8,912 nucleotides of DNA from assembly GCA_900549685.1 (NCBI GenBank), contig UROX01000105.1, positions 1-8,912 on the forward strand, read 5' to 3'. Below are positions 7,915-8,912 of the stretch, piece after piece; positions within the stretch are counted from its first letter, which is position 1; each line of letters begins with the position of its first letter. Origin of the DNA: an uncultured Alistipes sp. (GTDB lineage: Bacteria; Bacteroidota; Bacteroidia; Bacteroidales; Rikenellaceae). The notes beneath the pieces were generated by a model. It saw only the letters and a list, made by a program, of their open reading frames with translations. It was not told the DNA's origin and made no database searches. The position numbers and the translations under genes were made by a program.

Positions 7915-7941
7915 CAATTAACCTAAAATAGCTGATAATTA
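7912..7941 (+). repeat. Imperfect direct repeat between the GH26 genes
   Basis: TGACAATTA (7912-7920) and TGATAATTA (7933-7941) are the same nonamer with one mismatch, 21 bases apart, about two helical turns. The first copy includes the stop codon of the upstream GH26 gene and the second reaches the first base of the next ATG. The spacing would suit a direct-repeat binding protein of AraC type. Low sequence complexity and overlap with stop and start codons make chance quite likely. Confidence 0.15.
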
Positions 7942-8912
7942 TGTGGAAACAAATTCTTTATCTGTCGTGGCTGGTCGCGGCCGGATGCAGTGATATCGCC
8001 GACCGCGAATATCCGGAACCCCAGCCGGCTCCCGCTGCGACGACCGACTCGCAGGCTACGGTGCAGACCCGTAACCTGCTCGGCAACCTGCGCAGCATTG
8101 CCGAAAACGGCGGTACGCTTTTCGGACACCAGTGTTCGTCGCTCTACGGTATCGGCTGGTCGGGCGATGTCGACCGCTCGGACGTGAAGAGTATCTGCGG
8201 CGACTATCCCGCAATGATGGGCTGGGATCTGGCCCAGATCGAATTGTGTGATTTGGATCCCAACTCTCCGACCGGGGTGGACAACGATGCGAAAAACATC
8301 GACGGCGATAAATTCACGGACATCCGCAACCGTATTCTCGAAGCTTATGCCCGCGGAGGCGTGACCACCATCGGCTGGCATACGACCAACCCCGCTACCG
8401 GCGGCACGGCCTGGGACGTGACTGCCGCCGTAGGACGGATTATTCCCGGCGGCGACCTGCACGAAAAATACTGCGGCTGGCTGGACAAGGTCGCCGCTTT
8501 CATGCTCTCGCTCAGGACCGATGCCGGAGAGTATGTCCCGGTGCTGTTCCGTCCGTTCCATGAACACACCGGCAACGGTTTCTGGTGGGGTAAGGGCAAC
8601 TGCACCGCAGAAGAGTATATCGCCCTGTGGCGTTTTACGCTCGAATACCTGCGCGATACGAAGGGCGTGCATAACCTGCTGTATGTCTACTCGCCCGATA
8701 TCGTCAGTTCGCAGGACAACTATCTCGAATTCTGGCCGGGCGATGCCTATGTCGACGTACTCGGTCTGGATGCCTATGACCGCAGTTCCTGGGCCATCGA
8801 GACCAACGGCCTGCGATTGATGCGCCTGCTTAAACATATCGCCTACCTGAAAAACAAGCCGTTCGCGTTTACGGAGACCGGGCTCGAAAACAATACCACC
8901 CAGTCGAAATGG
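7941..8912 (+). CDS. GH26 beta-mannanase-type lipoprotein (second of tandem pair), 3' end outside window
   Basis: The frame from the ATG at 7941 is open to the last base, giving 324 residues of a second family 26 glycoside hydrolase. It begins with a very short lipoprotein signal peptide: lipobox VAAGC with Cys16, then SDIADRE, which is more acidic than in its neighbour. Catalytic motifs are LFGHQCSSLYG, GWHTTNPATGG, FRPFHEHTGNGFWWG with acid/base Glu208, YVYSPD, DVLGLDAYD and FTETGLE with nucleophile Glu312, 104 residues apart. The window ends 12 codons after Glu312, so the final barrel strands are missing. By eye about half the residues match the upstream GH26, with near identity around the catalytic motifs. 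It carries roughly 18-20 extra residues after GWDLAQIEL (a Asp/Asn-rich loop including DPNSPTGVDND). The pair looks like an old duplication with divided roles, for example one surface endo-mannanase and one that trims oligosaccharides. Which is which cannot be read from sequence. Confidence 0.9.
   Translation, partial: MWKQILYLSWLVAAGCSDIADREYPEPQPAPAATTDSQATVQTRNLLGNLRSIAENGGTLFGHQCSSLYGIGWSGDVDRSDVKSICGDYPAMMGWDLAQIELCDLDPNSPTGVDNDAKNIDGDKFTDIRNRILEAYARGGVTTIGWHTTNPATGGTAWDVTAAVGRIIPGGDLHEKYCGWLDKVAAFMLSLRTDAGEYVPVLFRPFHEHTGNGFWWGKGNCTAEEYIALWRFTLEYLRDTKGVHNLLYVYSPDIVSSQDNYLEFWPGDAYVDVLGLDAYDRSSWAIETNGLRLMRLLKHIAYLKNKPFAFTETGLENNTTQSKW

Noticed and set aside
7915..7940. Inverted AATTA...TAATT pair between the GH26 genes as a terminator or hairpin.
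   Set aside because: The arms are five A/T bases with a loop of about 15, too weak for a terminator, and there is no T-tract; the downstream gene is in the same direction.
7923..8837. Open frame of 304 codons on the - strand near the 3' end.
   Set aside because: It is antisense to the second GH26 gene, whose + strand frame has a lipobox and both catalytic Glu motifs.

Overview
The window looks like chromosomal DNA from a GC-rich member of the Bacteroidota. Three things point there: the gene families are typical of Bacteroidota glycan-use loci, the two GH26 enzymes are lipoproteins with signal peptides of about 15 residues, and the gene starts lack clear Shine-Dalgarno sequences and sit after AT-rich gaps. 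The coding sequence is strongly G/C-biased at third positions, well above Bacteroides proper. An Alistipes/Rikenellaceae-like gut organism is my best guess, but that is inference.

All seven genes are on the + strand and tightly packed, so the window reads as part of one operon. In order they are: a GH97 alpha-galactosidase cut at its 5' side (1-2013); a GH130 4-O-beta-D-mannosyl-D-glucose phosphorylase (2040-3230); a GPH-family cation/sugar symporter (3227-4669); a cellobiose/mannobiose 2-epimerase (4666-5874); an AraC-family regulator (5894-6784); a complete GH26 beta-mannanase-type lipoprotein (6811-7914); and a second GH26 lipoprotein (7941-8912) that runs off the 3' end. The phosphorylase, symporter and epimerase are joined by ATGA stop/start overlaps. 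The other gaps are 19 or 26 bases. No stretch over 300 bases lacks a gene. I see no tRNA, rRNA, CRISPR array, insertion sequence or convincing terminator.

Together the genes form a nearly complete route for galactomannan or galactoglucomannan. The GH26 lipoproteins would cut the beta-1,4-mannan backbone to short oligosaccharides. The GH97 enzyme would strip alpha-galactosyl branches. The symporter would bring mannobiose or a related disaccharide across the inner membrane. The epimerase would turn Man-beta-1,4-Man into Man-beta-1,4-Glc, and the GH130 enzyme would phosphorolyse that to mannose 1-phosphate and glucose. The phosphorylase-symporter-epimerase core matches, as I recall it, the Bacteroides fragilis BF0772-BF0774 cluster. 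The less usual points are a retaining-type GH97 in the debranching slot often held by GH36/GH27, an AraC-type cytosolic regulator placed mid-operon, a tandem GH26 pair, and no SusC/SusD pair in view. I do not see a wholly new system; this is a variant of a known mannan-use pathway.
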